A stretch of DNA of 64,000 nucleotides, taken from positions 4,396,697 through 4,460,696 of the forward strand of contig NZ_KI911782.1 in NCBI RefSeq assembly GCF_000515395.1. Reading direction: 5' to 3'. This document shows, in pieces, positions 25,405-33,937 of the stretch; position 1 is the first letter of the stretch; the number at the start of each line of letters is the position of its first letter. Source of the DNA: Jiangella gansuensis DSM 44835. GTDB taxonomy: Bacteria > Actinomycetota > Actinomycetes > Jiangellales > Jiangellaceae. Made by a program: the position numbers and the translations under genes. The notes under the pieces are model-generated. The model was not told where the DNA came from. It did no database searches and saw only the letters and a list, made by a program, of their open reading frames with translations.

Positions 25405-26402
25405 CAGGAAGCCCTCCTCTCGCCGCGGCGCAGGATGGCGTACTGCGCGAAGGCGAAGATCGCGACCAGCACGGTCAGGACGACCGCGAGCGCGATCGCG
25501 AACGAGAACTGGCCGGAGTTGAACGCGAACCGGTAAATGAGCGTCGAGAGGGTCTCGGTCGAGTTGGCCGGTCCGCCGCCTGTTGTCGCATAGACCTGAT
25601 CGAAGAGCTTGATTCCGCCGATGATCGAGAGCATCAGGTTGATCGTGATCGCCGGGGCCAGGAGCGGCAGGTCGATCGAGAAGAAGCGCCGCACCGGGCC
25701 GGCGCCGTCGAGGGCCGCGGCCTCGTAGACGTCCGTCGGGATGCTCTGCAGCCCCGCCAGGAAGATCACCATCGAGTACCCGGCGAACTGCCAGACCACG
25801 ATGCCGATGATCGCCCACATCGCGGTGTCGGAATCCCCGAGCCACTCACGCTGCAGGCCGTCCAGCCCGACGGCATCGAGCAGCTCGTTGAGTGCTCCCG
25901 TCGGCGCCAGCAGGTTGCGCCACAGATAGGCGATCACGACGGGCGTGAGCACCGCGGGGGCGAAGAGGAAGACGCGCAGCAGGTTGCGCGACTTGATCTG
26001 CGAGTTCACCCCGAGCGCGAGGAGCAGGCCGATCGCGTTCTGGACGAACATGATCGACACGGCGATGACGATCGTCCGCACGACCGCGTCACGGGCGACG
26101 TCGGTCTCCCAGAGGCGCACGAAGTTGTCGAGGCCGATCCACTCCCAGGAGGGGCTGATGCCGTTCCAATCGGTGAACGCCAGGATGGCGCCGCGCCCGC
26201 TGGGGATCAGCACGATGAACGCGTAGAGCGAGAGCGCCGGAACAAGGAACCACCACGAAGCACGCGAGCGGCCTCGGTGGCGCCGAGGGCGACCGGACGA
26301 GCCCTTGCCCGGGCGGCCGCGACCCGTCGACCCGTCCGCGGTCGCCCCACCCGGACCCCCTGGGTGCGCTGTCGGCACCGAGGCCGGAAGAGGTTGCGTC
26401 AT
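25404..26402 (-). CDS. Sugar ABC transporter permease, MalF/UgpA type (importer A)
   Basis: A 332-residue permease with a basic, Gly/Pro-rich N-terminal tail of about 45 residues and six membrane segments. The EAA loop is Y-E-A-A-A-L-D-G-A-G-P-V-R-R-F. The start is ATG 26402 with AGAAGGA upstream; an in-frame start at 26492 is less likely. First gene of the minus-strand importer A plus GH78 operon, divergent from the LacI gene with an operator between them. Confidence 0.9.
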   Translation of the reverse strand: MTQPLPASVPTAHPGGPGGATADGSTGRGRPGKGSSGRPRRHRGRSRASWWFLVPALSLYAFIVLIPSGRGAILAFTDWNGISPSWEWIGLDNFVRLWETDVARDAVVRTIVIAVSIMFVQNAIGLLLALGVNSQIKSRNLLRVFLFAPAVLTPVVIAYLWRNLLAPTGALNELLDAVGLDGLQREWLGDSDTAMWAIIGIVVWQFAGYSMVIFLAGLQSIPTDVYEAAALDGAGPVRRFFSIDLPLLAPAITINLMLSIIGGIKLFDQVYATTGGGPANSTETLSTLIYRFAFNSGQFSFAIALAVVLTVLVAIFAFAQYAILRRGERRAS

Positions 26403-26519
26403 CGGTCCTTCTCCGAACGTCGTTGTACTGAGGACCGGCGCACTGGGGTGAGCGCGCCGTAGTCGGACGGCATGTGGAGTGCCGTCGCTCATGTCATGTC
26501 CTCGCTTGCCAGCGGGTTT

Positions 26520-26531
26520 TGAAGCGTTTCA
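26520..26531. promoter_or_regulatory. LacI-type operator between importer A and its LacI gene
   Basis: TGAAGCGTTTCA, nearly a perfect palindrome, lies in the divergent 255-bp gap. A TTGACA on the minus strand at 26546-26551 could be the -35 of the importer promoter, placing the operator at its -10 region. Repression by the adjacent LacI protein is likely. Confidence 0.65.
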
Positions 26532-26657
26532 TAGCGGCATATGGCTGTCAACACCCGGCGCGCTGCCGCCACCGTCCGCGCGGCGCTCGGAGCCCACCCC
26601 GCGGCGTACCGTGGTCTACATTCAGGAGCGTCGGATCGAATAGTCAGAAGGAGCGTG

Positions 26658-27740
26658 GTGGGGGTGGTGAGGCCGCCGAACGTCGCCGACGTGGCTCGCG
26701 CCGCGGGGGTCTCCCTCGGCACCGTCTCCAATGTGCTCAACAACCCCGACAAGGTGACACCGGCGACCCGGAGAAGAGTCGAGGCGGCGATCGCCTCGCT
26801 CGGATTCGTACGCAACGGTGCCGCACGGTCGCTGGCCGCCGGGACGAGCCGCACGCTGGGCTTCGTCCTCACGGACTTGACGAATACGTTCTTCCTCGAC
26901 CTCGTGCGGGGCGCCGAAGAGGTCACCAAGGCGGCCGACCTCAACATCCTGCTGGCCAACTCGGACTCCCGAGCGGACAAGCAGCGTTCCTACCTCGATC
27001 TCTTCGAGGAGGAACGCGTCGCGGGCATCCTCCTCGCGCCTCGGCAGGACCTCCTCGAACAAGTCGCGCCTCTGCGGGCGCGTGGCGTCCGCGTCGTCGT
27101 GTTGAACGCCGACCCGCCCGACGGCGCGTGCAGCGTCCAGACCGACAACGTCCGGGGCGGCTACCTCGCGACGCAGCACCTCATCGCAGGTGGTTGCCGA
27201 CGGCTGATGTTCGCCGGTGCGCCCCGGTTCCCCGCCGTGGTCGACCGGCTCGAGGGCGCGAAGAAGGCCGTCGACGAGACGGCCGGAGCGGTGACGCTGG
27301 AGGTGGTCACAACCGACGGTGTGACCGCGACCGACGGACACCGGATCGCCGCGCTCGTGGACGAGCTGCCCGACGAGGCACGGCCCGACGGGCTCATCGC
27401 CGGCGCCGACCTGCTCGCTCTCGGTGTCGTTCAGTCCACCCTCGTACGCGGACGGCTGCGCATCCCTGAGGACCTCGCCGTCATCGGGTACGACAACAAC
27501 CGTGAAGCGTGGTCGAGCCTCGTGCCCATCACGACCATGGATCAGGCGGGCGAAGAGATGGGCCGCGTGGCCGCCACCATGATTCTCGAAGAGCTGCGCA
27601 CGCCGAGACAGCACAAGCACCGGCGCGTCGTCATGGAGCCCGTCCTGGTTCCCAAGGCGAGCACGCGTCGAACCGGTCGCGAGCAGCACCCGCATGCCGC
27701 ATCGGGACCGGTGAGCTCGGCAGTCGCCCCGGAAGGCTGA
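26658..27740 (+). CDS. LacI family transcriptional regulator (importer A region)
   Basis: A regulator of about 360 residues. The helix-turn-helix N-V-A-D-V-A-R-A-A-G-V-S-L-G-T-V-S-N-V-L-N is followed by the hinge and a periplasmic-binding-like sugar domain ending with G-Y-D-N-N and T-T-M-D-Q. Several GTG codons are possible starts (26655, 26658, 26664, 26667) after AAGGAG at 26648-26653; 26658 or 26664 is most plausible. It is divergent from importer A and the GH78 genes, which it probably represses through the site at 26520. Similar sites suggest control of GH3 and GH53 as well. Confidence 0.88.
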   Translation: MGVVRPPNVADVARAAGVSLGTVSNVLNNPDKVTPATRRRVEAAIASLGFVRNGAARSLAAGTSRTLGFVLTDLTNTFFLDLVRGAEEVTKAADLNILLANSDSRADKQRSYLDLFEEERVAGILLAPRQDLLEQVAPLRARGVRVVVLNADPPDGACSVQTDNVRGGYLATQHLIAGGCRRLMFAGAPRFPAVVDRLEGAKKAVDETAGAVTLEVVTTDGVTATDGHRIAALVDELPDEARPDGLIAGADLLALGVVQSTLVRGRLRIPEDLAVIGYDNNREAWSSLVPITTMDQAGEEMGRVAATMILEELRTPRQHKHRRVVMEPVLVPKASTRRTGREQHPHAASGPVSSAVAPEG

Positions 27741-27746
27741 TCCGTC

Positions 27747-27764
27747 GCCGACGCCGGCGTCGGC
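27747..27764. terminator. Possible hairpin after the LacI gene
   Basis: GCCGACGCCGGCGTCGGC is a perfect 18-nt palindrome seven bases after the LacI stop. It could form a short terminator-like hairpin, but it has no separate loop. Confidence 0.35.
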
Positions 27765-27911
27765 TCGGCACGACCGCGTGCGGCCGTGCGCGGTCTGCTG
27801 ACACTTGCCTCCCATCACCCGCCGCGCGAGCGGTTCGAATCGCTGGGAAGCCACCCTGCCCAGCGGTGCATGTCGAACGTTTTACTCAGGAAATTGCCTG
27901 GAAACAAGCCG

Positions 27912-27940
27912 TTGACATGAGTCGACGTCCTCGCCATACT
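27912..27940 (+). promoter_or_regulatory. Sigma-70-type promoter of GH53
   Basis: TTGACA (27912-27917), a 17-base spacer and CATACT (27935-27940). The -35 is perfect and the -10 matches at four positions. It lies about 225 bases before the GH53 start. Confidence 0.55.
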
Positions 27941-27948
27941 GAGCCACC

Positions 27949-27960
27949 TAAAACGTTTCA
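27949..27960. promoter_or_regulatory. LacI-type operator at the GH53 promoter
   Basis: TAAAACGTTTCA, matching the AAACGTTT core of LacI sites, sits nine bases after the -10 and so covers the transcription start. Binding would block transcription. Candidates are the LacI proteins encoded at 26658 or 35204. Confidence 0.6.
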
Positions 27961-28163
27961 CAAGGTGGAGACGGCACGCCAGACTGCCCGGCGGAGCGCC
28001 ACCCCTCGGGAGCGCATCAGTGGCCGGGCGTTCTCTCCACCGGTCAGTCACATGCCGGGCCATGGCCGCCGGTGGACGCCAGTCGTTCGCCGCCCCGGCC
28101 TGGAGGCCTCGCTGAACACGGCGGTGCTCCCAACCCGGGGGGTACAGAGATGAGGAGCAAGCG

Positions 28164-30539
28164 ATGATGCGAAAGCGCCCCATCCGCACGACACTCGGCA
28201 TCGCCACCGCAGCCGCCGTGGCTTGCGGTGGACTAGCGCTCGGGGCGGTCGCCCCGGCTTCGGCGCTCTTCGGCGAGGCCGAGATCGCGCCGATCGAAAG
28301 CAACCTCAGCGCGAAGTCCTGGGCAGGCGTCGACGCCAGCAGTGGTGCGTCCACTGCCGGCCTGGCGATCGACCAGGACGAGCAGACCGCGTGGATCGCC
28401 GGCGACGCGTCCGCGAGCCAGTGGCTCACGCTCGACCTCGGCGGCGCCTACGACAATGTCAGGAAGGTCCGGGTGGTCTTCCCGGACGCGGGCGCGGTCT
28501 ACCAGTACGTCGTCGAGTCCTCTGCTGACGGCACGAGCTGGAACGTCATCGCAGACCACTCGGCCAACCAGCAGCCCGGCCGCGGCTCGGTCGACGTCTT
28601 CACCCAGCCCGGGACGAGATACGTGCGGGTGACGTTCACCGGAGCCTCGCCCGGCGCGACCCTGGGGATCAGCGAGCTCAGCGTCTACAACTACCTGCGC
28701 GAGGACCTGGTCCTCGGCGCCGACGCCTCCTGGGTGGACAACGACGTCGCCGAAGGGCGCAACTACTGGGTGAATCCGACGGAGGAAGACCGCGGCGCGG
28801 GCCCGCACCTGCTCGACGTGCTCCAGGACCGAGGGTTCGAGTACATCCGGTTGCGGGTCTTCAACGAGCCGCGCAGCGAGAACAGCGGCAACGTGTCCGC
28901 CGTTCCGTACCAGGGCCCCGAGCGATCGCTCGAGGTGGCCAAGTGGATCAAGGCTGAGCGGGACATGGGGCTCGGCATCGACTTCCACTACGCGGACTCG
29001 TGGGCCGACCCGATCAAGCAGCCGAAGCCGCGGGCGTGGGCGGAGCTGGAGTTCGACGACCTGACCGACGCGGTGTACGAGTACACCTACGACTACGTCG
29101 AGCAGCTGATCGAACAGGGCACGACGCCGGACAAGGTCGCCATCGGCAACGAGATCCTCAACGGCTTCATGTACGGCAGCGAGAACGCCCACATCGGTGC
29201 GACCAACCCGGCGTACTTCCGCAACCAGCCGGAGATCTATCAGTCGCAGCCCGGCGGCGGCCTGCTCTGGAACTACTGGGGATCGGACGACCCGGAGGAG
29301 CAGCGGCTGTACGACGAGGCGTGGGACCGGTTCACGACGCTGTCCGCGGCGGGGATCCGTGCGGTCCGCGACGTGTCAGCGGCCCATCGCGAGGACATCG
29401 ACGTCGAGACCCACATCATCATCGACAACGGTCAGCTCGACAAGACGCTCGAGTTCTGGGACCAGTACCTCACCCGCGTGAACGCCAAGGGAGCCGACCC
29501 GGACGTCCTCGCTCACTCGTACTACCCGCAGTACCACGGGTCGCCGGACCACTACGAGTTCAATGTGAACGCTGTGGCCGCGGCGCACCCGGAGTACAAG
29601 ATCGACGTTGCGGAGACGTCGTACCCGGCGTCGGGCGGCGATGGTTCCCCGATGCCCAACTCGCCGTACCCGCGGACGGTTCAGGGGCAGGCGGATGCGC
29701 TCCAGCGGGTGTTCCAGATCGCCAACGACATCCCGAACAACCAGGGAGTGGGGGTTCTGGCGTGGGAGCCGGCGAGGTGGCAGTCCTTGTTCAGCTCTGT
29801 TCCCGGAATGACGCGCACGTGGGAGCCCAACGCGTCGATCGACGTCTTCAACCAGAGCCGGGCCACCCACGTGGTGGAGGACACCGTCTTCTCGACCGCG
29901 CTGGTGGGCGACGAGATCGTGCTGCCGGAGTCGGTGCGGGCGCTGGCCACGGCCGATGGGTCGGCCGAGTCGGTCCCGGTGGACTGGGATGCGGTACCGG
30001 ACGATGCCACCGGCACGGCCGGCCGGCTCACGATCAGCGGCTCGACCGAGTACGGATCGGTGACCGCTTCGGTCGACGTGGTCGACGAGTTCGCCGGCCT
30101 CGCGTGTGACCGTGTGATCACTGGCCGGCATGCCGGGCCGCTCTCGGTGAGCGGGGGAGTGACCTGCCTGGACGGCACCACGGTCTCCGGTCCGGTGACG
30201 GTGCGCGCCGGCGCCTCGCTCCAGGTGGACGGCGCGACCATCGCCGGCCCGGTGCTGGCCGAGGGCGCGGCCGCGGTCGTGATCTGCAACAGCCGGATCA
30301 ACGGCCCGGTCACCTCGTCGGGGACTTCGTCGGTGACGATCGGCAACCCGGTGCTGGACTGCGCCCCGAACACCGTCACCGGGCCGGTCATGGTGACCCG
30401 GACGTCGTGGTGGAACGTGATCGCCGGCAACACCATCAACGGCCCGCTGATGTGCAGCGGGAACACCGAGGCGCCGGTGAACAACGGCGCACCGAACACG
30501 GTGAGCGGCCCGAAGTCGGCACAGTGCCGCGACCTGTAG
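28164..30539 (+). CDS. Secreted GH53 endo-beta-1,4-galactanase with accessory domains
   Basis: A 791-residue arabinogalactan endo-beta-1,4-galactanase, which cleaves beta-1,4-galactan side chains of pectin. In order: a signal peptide (about 1-35, A-S-A cleavage), a discoidin/F5-8C-like binding domain (about 40-175), the GH53 barrel (about 180-570) with acid/base Glu330 in G-N-E and nucleophile Glu484 in V-A-E-T-S-Y-P, a bacterial Ig-like domain (about 585-645), and a C-terminal repeat domain (about 650-791) with G-P-V/L about every 19-20 residues. ATG 28164 follows GAGGAG. The same architecture recurs at 42026-44443. It releases galacto-oligosaccharides, probably for importer B. Confidence 0.92.
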   Translation: MMRKRPIRTTLGIATAAAVACGGLALGAVAPASALFGEAEIAPIESNLSAKSWAGVDASSGASTAGLAIDQDEQTAWIAGDASASQWLTLDLGGAYDNVRKVRVVFPDAGAVYQYVVESSADGTSWNVIADHSANQQPGRGSVDVFTQPGTRYVRVTFTGASPGATLGISELSVYNYLREDLVLGADASWVDNDVAEGRNYWVNPTEEDRGAGPHLLDVLQDRGFEYIRLRVFNEPRSENSGNVSAVPYQGPERSLEVAKWIKAERDMGLGIDFHYADSWADPIKQPKPRAWAELEFDDLTDAVYEYTYDYVEQLIEQGTTPDKVAIGNEILNGFMYGSENAHIGATNPAYFRNQPEIYQSQPGGGLLWNYWGSDDPEEQRLYDEAWDRFTTLSAAGIRAVRDVSAAHREDIDVETHIIIDNGQLDKTLEFWDQYLTRVNAKGADPDVLAHSYYPQYHGSPDHYEFNVNAVAAAHPEYKIDVAETSYPASGGDGSPMPNSPYPRTVQGQADALQRVFQIANDIPNNQGVGVLAWEPARWQSLFSSVPGMTRTWEPNASIDVFNQSRATHVVEDTVFSTALVGDEIVLPESVRALATADGSAESVPVDWDAVPDDATGTAGRLTISGSTEYGSVTASVDVVDEFAGLACDRVITGRHAGPLSVSGGVTCLDGTTVSGPVTVRAGASLQVDGATIAGPVLAEGAAAVVICNSRINGPVTSSGTSSVTIGNPVLDCAPNTVTGPVMVTRTSWWNVIAGNTINGPLMCSGNTEAPVNNGAPNTVSGPKSAQCRDL

Positions 30540-30565
30540 CGGCCTGAGATCAGGCGGTTCCGAGA

Positions 30566-30599
30566 CGTCGCCGGGCCGGACGGCTCCGGCCCGGCGACG
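30566..30599. terminator. Stem-loop between GH53 and importer B
   Basis: Perfect 14-bp stem CGTCGCCGGGCCGG (30566-30579) with 30586-30599 and a 6-base loop, starting 26 bases after the GH53 stop. It may end or attenuate the GH53 transcript. Confidence 0.65.
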
Positions 30600-30649
30600 C
30601 GCTCCCCGCACCCGTGACACCAGCATCACAGCAGGAAGGAGGCATGACG

Positions 30650-31561
30650 ATGGCGCAGGCGACGGTCGTGGCACGACGGTCCTCCCGCGAAGCGGCGGGC
30701 CGGAGGCGCCTGGGTGCGGCGGTGCTGCTGTTGCTGCCGTTCTTCGCCCTGTTCGCCGCGTTCTACCTGGCGCCTGTCGTCTACGCGGTTTACCAGTCGT
30801 TCCTGAAGGTGGAGCGGCAAGGAACCTTCGGTGCTCCCACGGACGTCTTCGGAGGCTTCGATCAGTATGCGCGGGTGTTCCAGGACGAGGCGTTCCTGGC
30901 GAGCTTCGGGCGGGTTCTGCTGTTCGGCGTCGTCCAGGTGCCGGTCATGCTCGTGTTGGCGTTGCTGTTCGCCTTGTTGCTCGACTCGGGCCGGCTTCGG
31001 TTCAAGCGGTTCTTCCGGCTCGCGTTCTTCGCTCCGTATGCGGTTCCCGGCGTCATCGCGGCGATCATCTGGGGCTTCCTCTACTCGCCCTCGCTGTCGC
31101 CGTTCGGGTGGCTGACCGAGCGAGTCGAGTTCATGTCGGGCTCGGTGATCTTGTGGTCGCTGGCCAACGTGACGACATGGATGTTCACCGGTTACAACAT
31201 GCTGATCATCTACGCCGCGCTCAAAGCCGTTCCGCCGGAGCTCTACGAGGCCGCCCGCATGGACGGCGCCGGCGCGGTCCGGGTGGCATGGTCGGTGAAG
31301 ATTCCTCTGGTGCGACCGGCGCTCGTCCTGACCGGCGTCTTCTCCATCATCGGGACGCTTCAGCTGTTCACCGAGCCGCAGGTCTTCAGATCCCTGACGA
31401 CGGCCATCACGGGCACCTACACCCCGAACATGGTGGTCTTCGGTACGTCGAACATCCCGAACTTCCACCTGGCGGCGGCGTTCTCGGTGGTGCTCGCGCT
31501 CACCACGTTCGCGCTGTCGTTCGGCTTCCTCAAGATCACGCAGCGGGGGGTCCAGCCATGA
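30650..31561 (+). CDS. Sugar ABC transporter permease, MalF type (importer B)
   Basis: A 303-residue CUT1 permease with a basic N-terminus, six membrane segments and the EAA loop Y-E-A-A-R-M-D-G-A-G-A-V-R. ATG 30650 is seven bases after AAGGAGG (30636-30642); ATG 30644 in the same frame is too close to that site, though possible. It lies behind the galactanase and overlaps the next permease by ATGA. Beta-galacto-oligosaccharide uptake is inferred from GH53 and GH42 on either side. Confidence 0.9.
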   Translation: MAQATVVARRSSREAAGRRRLGAAVLLLLPFFALFAAFYLAPVVYAVYQSFLKVERQGTFGAPTDVFGGFDQYARVFQDEAFLASFGRVLLFGVVQVPVMLVLALLFALLLDSGRLRFKRFFRLAFFAPYAVPGVIAAIIWGFLYSPSLSPFGWLTERVEFMSGSVILWSLANVTTWMFTGYNMLIIYAALKAVPPELYEAARMDGAGAVRVAWSVKIPLVRPALVLTGVFSIIGTLQLFTEPQVFRSLTTAITGTYTPNMVVFGTSNIPNFHLAAAFSVVLALTTFALSFGFLKITQRGVQP

Positions 31562-32466
31562 GCATCCAGGCCCAGGCGCCGACGGAACGCCGGCCTCCCG
31601 AGACGCGGGACCTCGCGCGCGGCGTACGGCGGCGAGCCGCCGGCCAGGCACTGCCGTTCCTGGTGATGGCGGTCTTCACCGTCTACATGCTCGCGCCGCT
31701 GTGGTGGCTGCTCATCGCCGCGAGCAAGCAGCGCTCCGACCTCAACAGCACGAACCCGATGTGGTTCGCCGACGTCGAGCTGTTCGGCAACATCGTCGAC
31801 GTCACGACCCACCGGGACGGCTTGTTCCTGCGGTGGATGCTCAACAGCCTGCTCTATGCGGGCGTCGGCGCCCTGGGTGCCACGGTTTTCGCGGGGATGG
31901 CAGGGTACGTGCTCGCGAAGTTCCAGTTCCGCGGGCGCGAACTGCTGTTCAATGTCGTCCTCGGCGGTGTCCTCGTCCCCGCGACGGCCTTGGCGCTGCC
32001 CTTGTTCCTGCTGTTCAGCAACATCGGGCAGACGAACTCCTTCTGGGCGGTGTTCCTTCCCAGCCTGGTCAGCCCGTTCGGCGTCTACCTGAGCCGCATC
32101 TATGCGGCCTCTGGCGTACCCGACGAGCTGCTCGAAGCAGCGCGGATCGACGGCGCCGGTGAGCTGCGCACCTTCTTCCGGGTGGCCGCGCCGCTCATGG
32201 CGCCGGCACTGGTGACGGTTTACCTGTTCCAGTTCGTGCACATCTGGAACAACTTCTTCCTGCCATTGATCATGCTGCGCAGCGAGTCGCTGTTCCCGGT
32301 CACTCTGGGCCTGTACGTCTGGAACAGCCAGGCGACTCAGCAAGCACCAGAACTGCGCACCTTCGTCATCGTCGGCGCGTTCCTCTCGGTCGTGCCATTG
32401 ATCGTCGCCTTCCTGTGCCTACAGCGCTTCTGGCGCTCCGGCCTCGGCACAGGCGGCGTCAAGTAA
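31558..32466 (+). CDS. Sugar ABC transporter permease, MalG type (importer B)
   Basis: A 302-residue CUT1 permease with six membrane segments and the EAA loop L-E-A-A-R-I-D-G-A-G-E-L-R. Its ATG overlaps the stop of the previous permease (ATGA), so the pair is made in step. It needs an ATPase that is not encoded here. Confidence 0.9.
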   Translation: MSIQAQAPTERRPPETRDLARGVRRRAAGQALPFLVMAVFTVYMLAPLWWLLIAASKQRSDLNSTNPMWFADVELFGNIVDVTTHRDGLFLRWMLNSLLYAGVGALGATVFAGMAGYVLAKFQFRGRELLFNVVLGGVLVPATALALPLFLLFSNIGQTNSFWAVFLPSLVSPFGVYLSRIYAASGVPDELLEAARIDGAGELRTFFRVAAPLMAPALVTVYLFQFVHIWNNFFLPLIMLRSESLFPVTLGLYVWNSQATQQAPELRTFVIVGAFLSVVPLIVAFLCLQRFWRSGLGTGGVK

Positions 32467-32539
32467 CGAACGACAACTCACACAGCGCGACCGTGACGTC
32501 CAGAAGGCCACGGCCGCCGATTCCGGGGAGGAAACGAAC

Positions 32540-33895
32540 ATGCGACGGACACGACGGACAGGCGGGCTCACCGCGCTGTCTCTGGCAGGAGCGTTGGTCC
32601 TGGCCGGCTGCGGTGGTGACAGTGACGACACCGCCGCCGAGGGCGGTGACGAGCAAGGTGGCAGCGGCGGCTCCTGTGAGCCGGCAGGGGAGCCCGTCAC
32701 GCTGGAGTACTACTCGTGGGTGCCGGGTGTGGACCAGGTGGTCGACATCTGGAACGAGCAGAATCCGGACATCCAGGTGGAGTTCGTCACCGGGCCCACC
32801 GGCGTCGACGCCTACCAGACCTTCTTCAACGGCATCGAGGCCGGGAACGCCCCCGACCTGGCTCAGATCGAGTACGACGCACTGGCGAACTTCCGGCTCC
32901 AGGACGCGCTGGTGAACCTCGCGGACTGCGCGGGCGTGCTGGATGCACAGGACGAGTTCGTCGACTGGACGTGGGAGCAGGTCACGTTCGGCGAGGATGA
33001 AGCGGTCTACGCCATCCCGCAGGACATCGGCCCCATCGGCATGTGGTATCGCGCCGACCTGTTCGCCGAGGCCGGCATCGAGCCGCCGGAGACGTGGGAT
33101 GACTATTACGAGGCCGCCAAGCTGATCGCCGGCCGTGGCGGCCACATCCACCACTTCTCCGACGGCGACGTCAACTGGTTCCTCGGCCAGGTCTGGCAGG
33201 CGGGCGGGTCGTGGTTCTCCGTGGCGGACGGCGAATGGACGGTCGACTTCACCGGTGCTGAGTCCATTCAGGTGGCGGAGTACTGGCAGCGGATGCTGGA
33301 CGAAGGTCTGATCCGCCCGATGGCGTCGTGGTCCGACGAGTGGTGGGCCGCACTCGAGGCGGGCGACATCTGGACGTGGGTCAGCCCGTACTGGGGCAAC
33401 GCGCTCATCGAGCAGAACGCGTCGGCCAGTGCTGGCGCATGGGCAGTCGCGCCGATGCCGCAGTGGGACGAGGGTGCGAATGCGGCCGGCAACTGGGGCG
33501 GATCGACCGCTGCTGTCACGTCGTCGACCGACCACCCCCACGAAGCAGCGCAGTTCGCGCTCTGGTTGAACACCAGCGAGGAAGCCCTGGTCGCGCTGAA
33601 CGAGCTCGGCGGCCTGTACCCGGCCACGTCGGCCGGGCAGCAGCTGCCGCAGCTCAACGAGCCCGCCGAGTTCTTCGGCGGTCAGAACATCGCGGAGGTC
33701 TTCGTCGACGCCGCGCAGAACGTCAACCCCGACTTCCCGTGGGGCCCGACGATGACGCAGACCTACAGCGATGTCGCCGACGGGTTCGCCGGCGTCGTCA
33801 ACGGCACCGGCACGTTCGTGGAGGCGCTGGAGACCGCGCAGGAGAAGACCGTCGACGCGCTCGAATCCCAGGCGATCCCTGTCGCCGGGGACTGA
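32540..33895 (+). CDS. Sugar ABC transporter solute-binding lipoprotein (importer B)
   Basis: A 451-residue CUT1 binding protein with a lipobox L-A-G-C24 after a basic, hydrophobic signal sequence. A Gly/Asp-rich linker precedes the binding fold. Many surface Trp and Tyr residues in the C-terminal half fit binding of an oligosaccharide. ATG 32540 follows GGGAGGA. It lies between the permeases and a secreted GH43-like gene in the galactan operon, so galacto- or arabinogalacto-oligosaccharides are the likely ligands. Confidence 0.9.
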   Translation: MRRTRRTGGLTALSLAGALVLAGCGGDSDDTAAEGGDEQGGSGGSCEPAGEPVTLEYYSWVPGVDQVVDIWNEQNPDIQVEFVTGPTGVDAYQTFFNGIEAGNAPDLAQIEYDALANFRLQDALVNLADCAGVLDAQDEFVDWTWEQVTFGEDEAVYAIPQDIGPIGMWYRADLFAEAGIEPPETWDDYYEAAKLIAGRGGHIHHFSDGDVNWFLGQVWQAGGSWFSVADGEWTVDFTGAESIQVAEYWQRMLDEGLIRPMASWSDEWWAALEAGDIWTWVSPYWGNALIEQNASASAGAWAVAPMPQWDEGANAAGNWGGSTAAVTSSTDHPHEAAQFALWLNTSEEALVALNELGGLYPATSAGQQLPQLNEPAEFFGGQNIAEVFVDAAQNVNPDFPWGPTMTQTYSDVADGFAGVVNGTGTFVEALETAQEKTVDALESQAIPVAGD

Positions 33896-33937
33896 CGAGC
33901 GACCTGACAGTCAGTACGCCAACCGAAGGGGAGAGGG

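Larger units (their letters stand above)
27741..28163. other. Regulatory gap before the first GH53 gene
   Basis: A 423-bp gap holding a palindromic hairpin after the LacI gene, a good promoter and an operator (listed separately). The leader from about 27970 to 28153 is long (about 200 bases) and contains no convincing ORF. Confidence 0.6.

Noticed and set aside
27873-27884. TCGAACGTTTTA as a further LacI operator
   Set aside because: Only a partial palindrome, lying upstream of the -35; weaker than the site at 27949.
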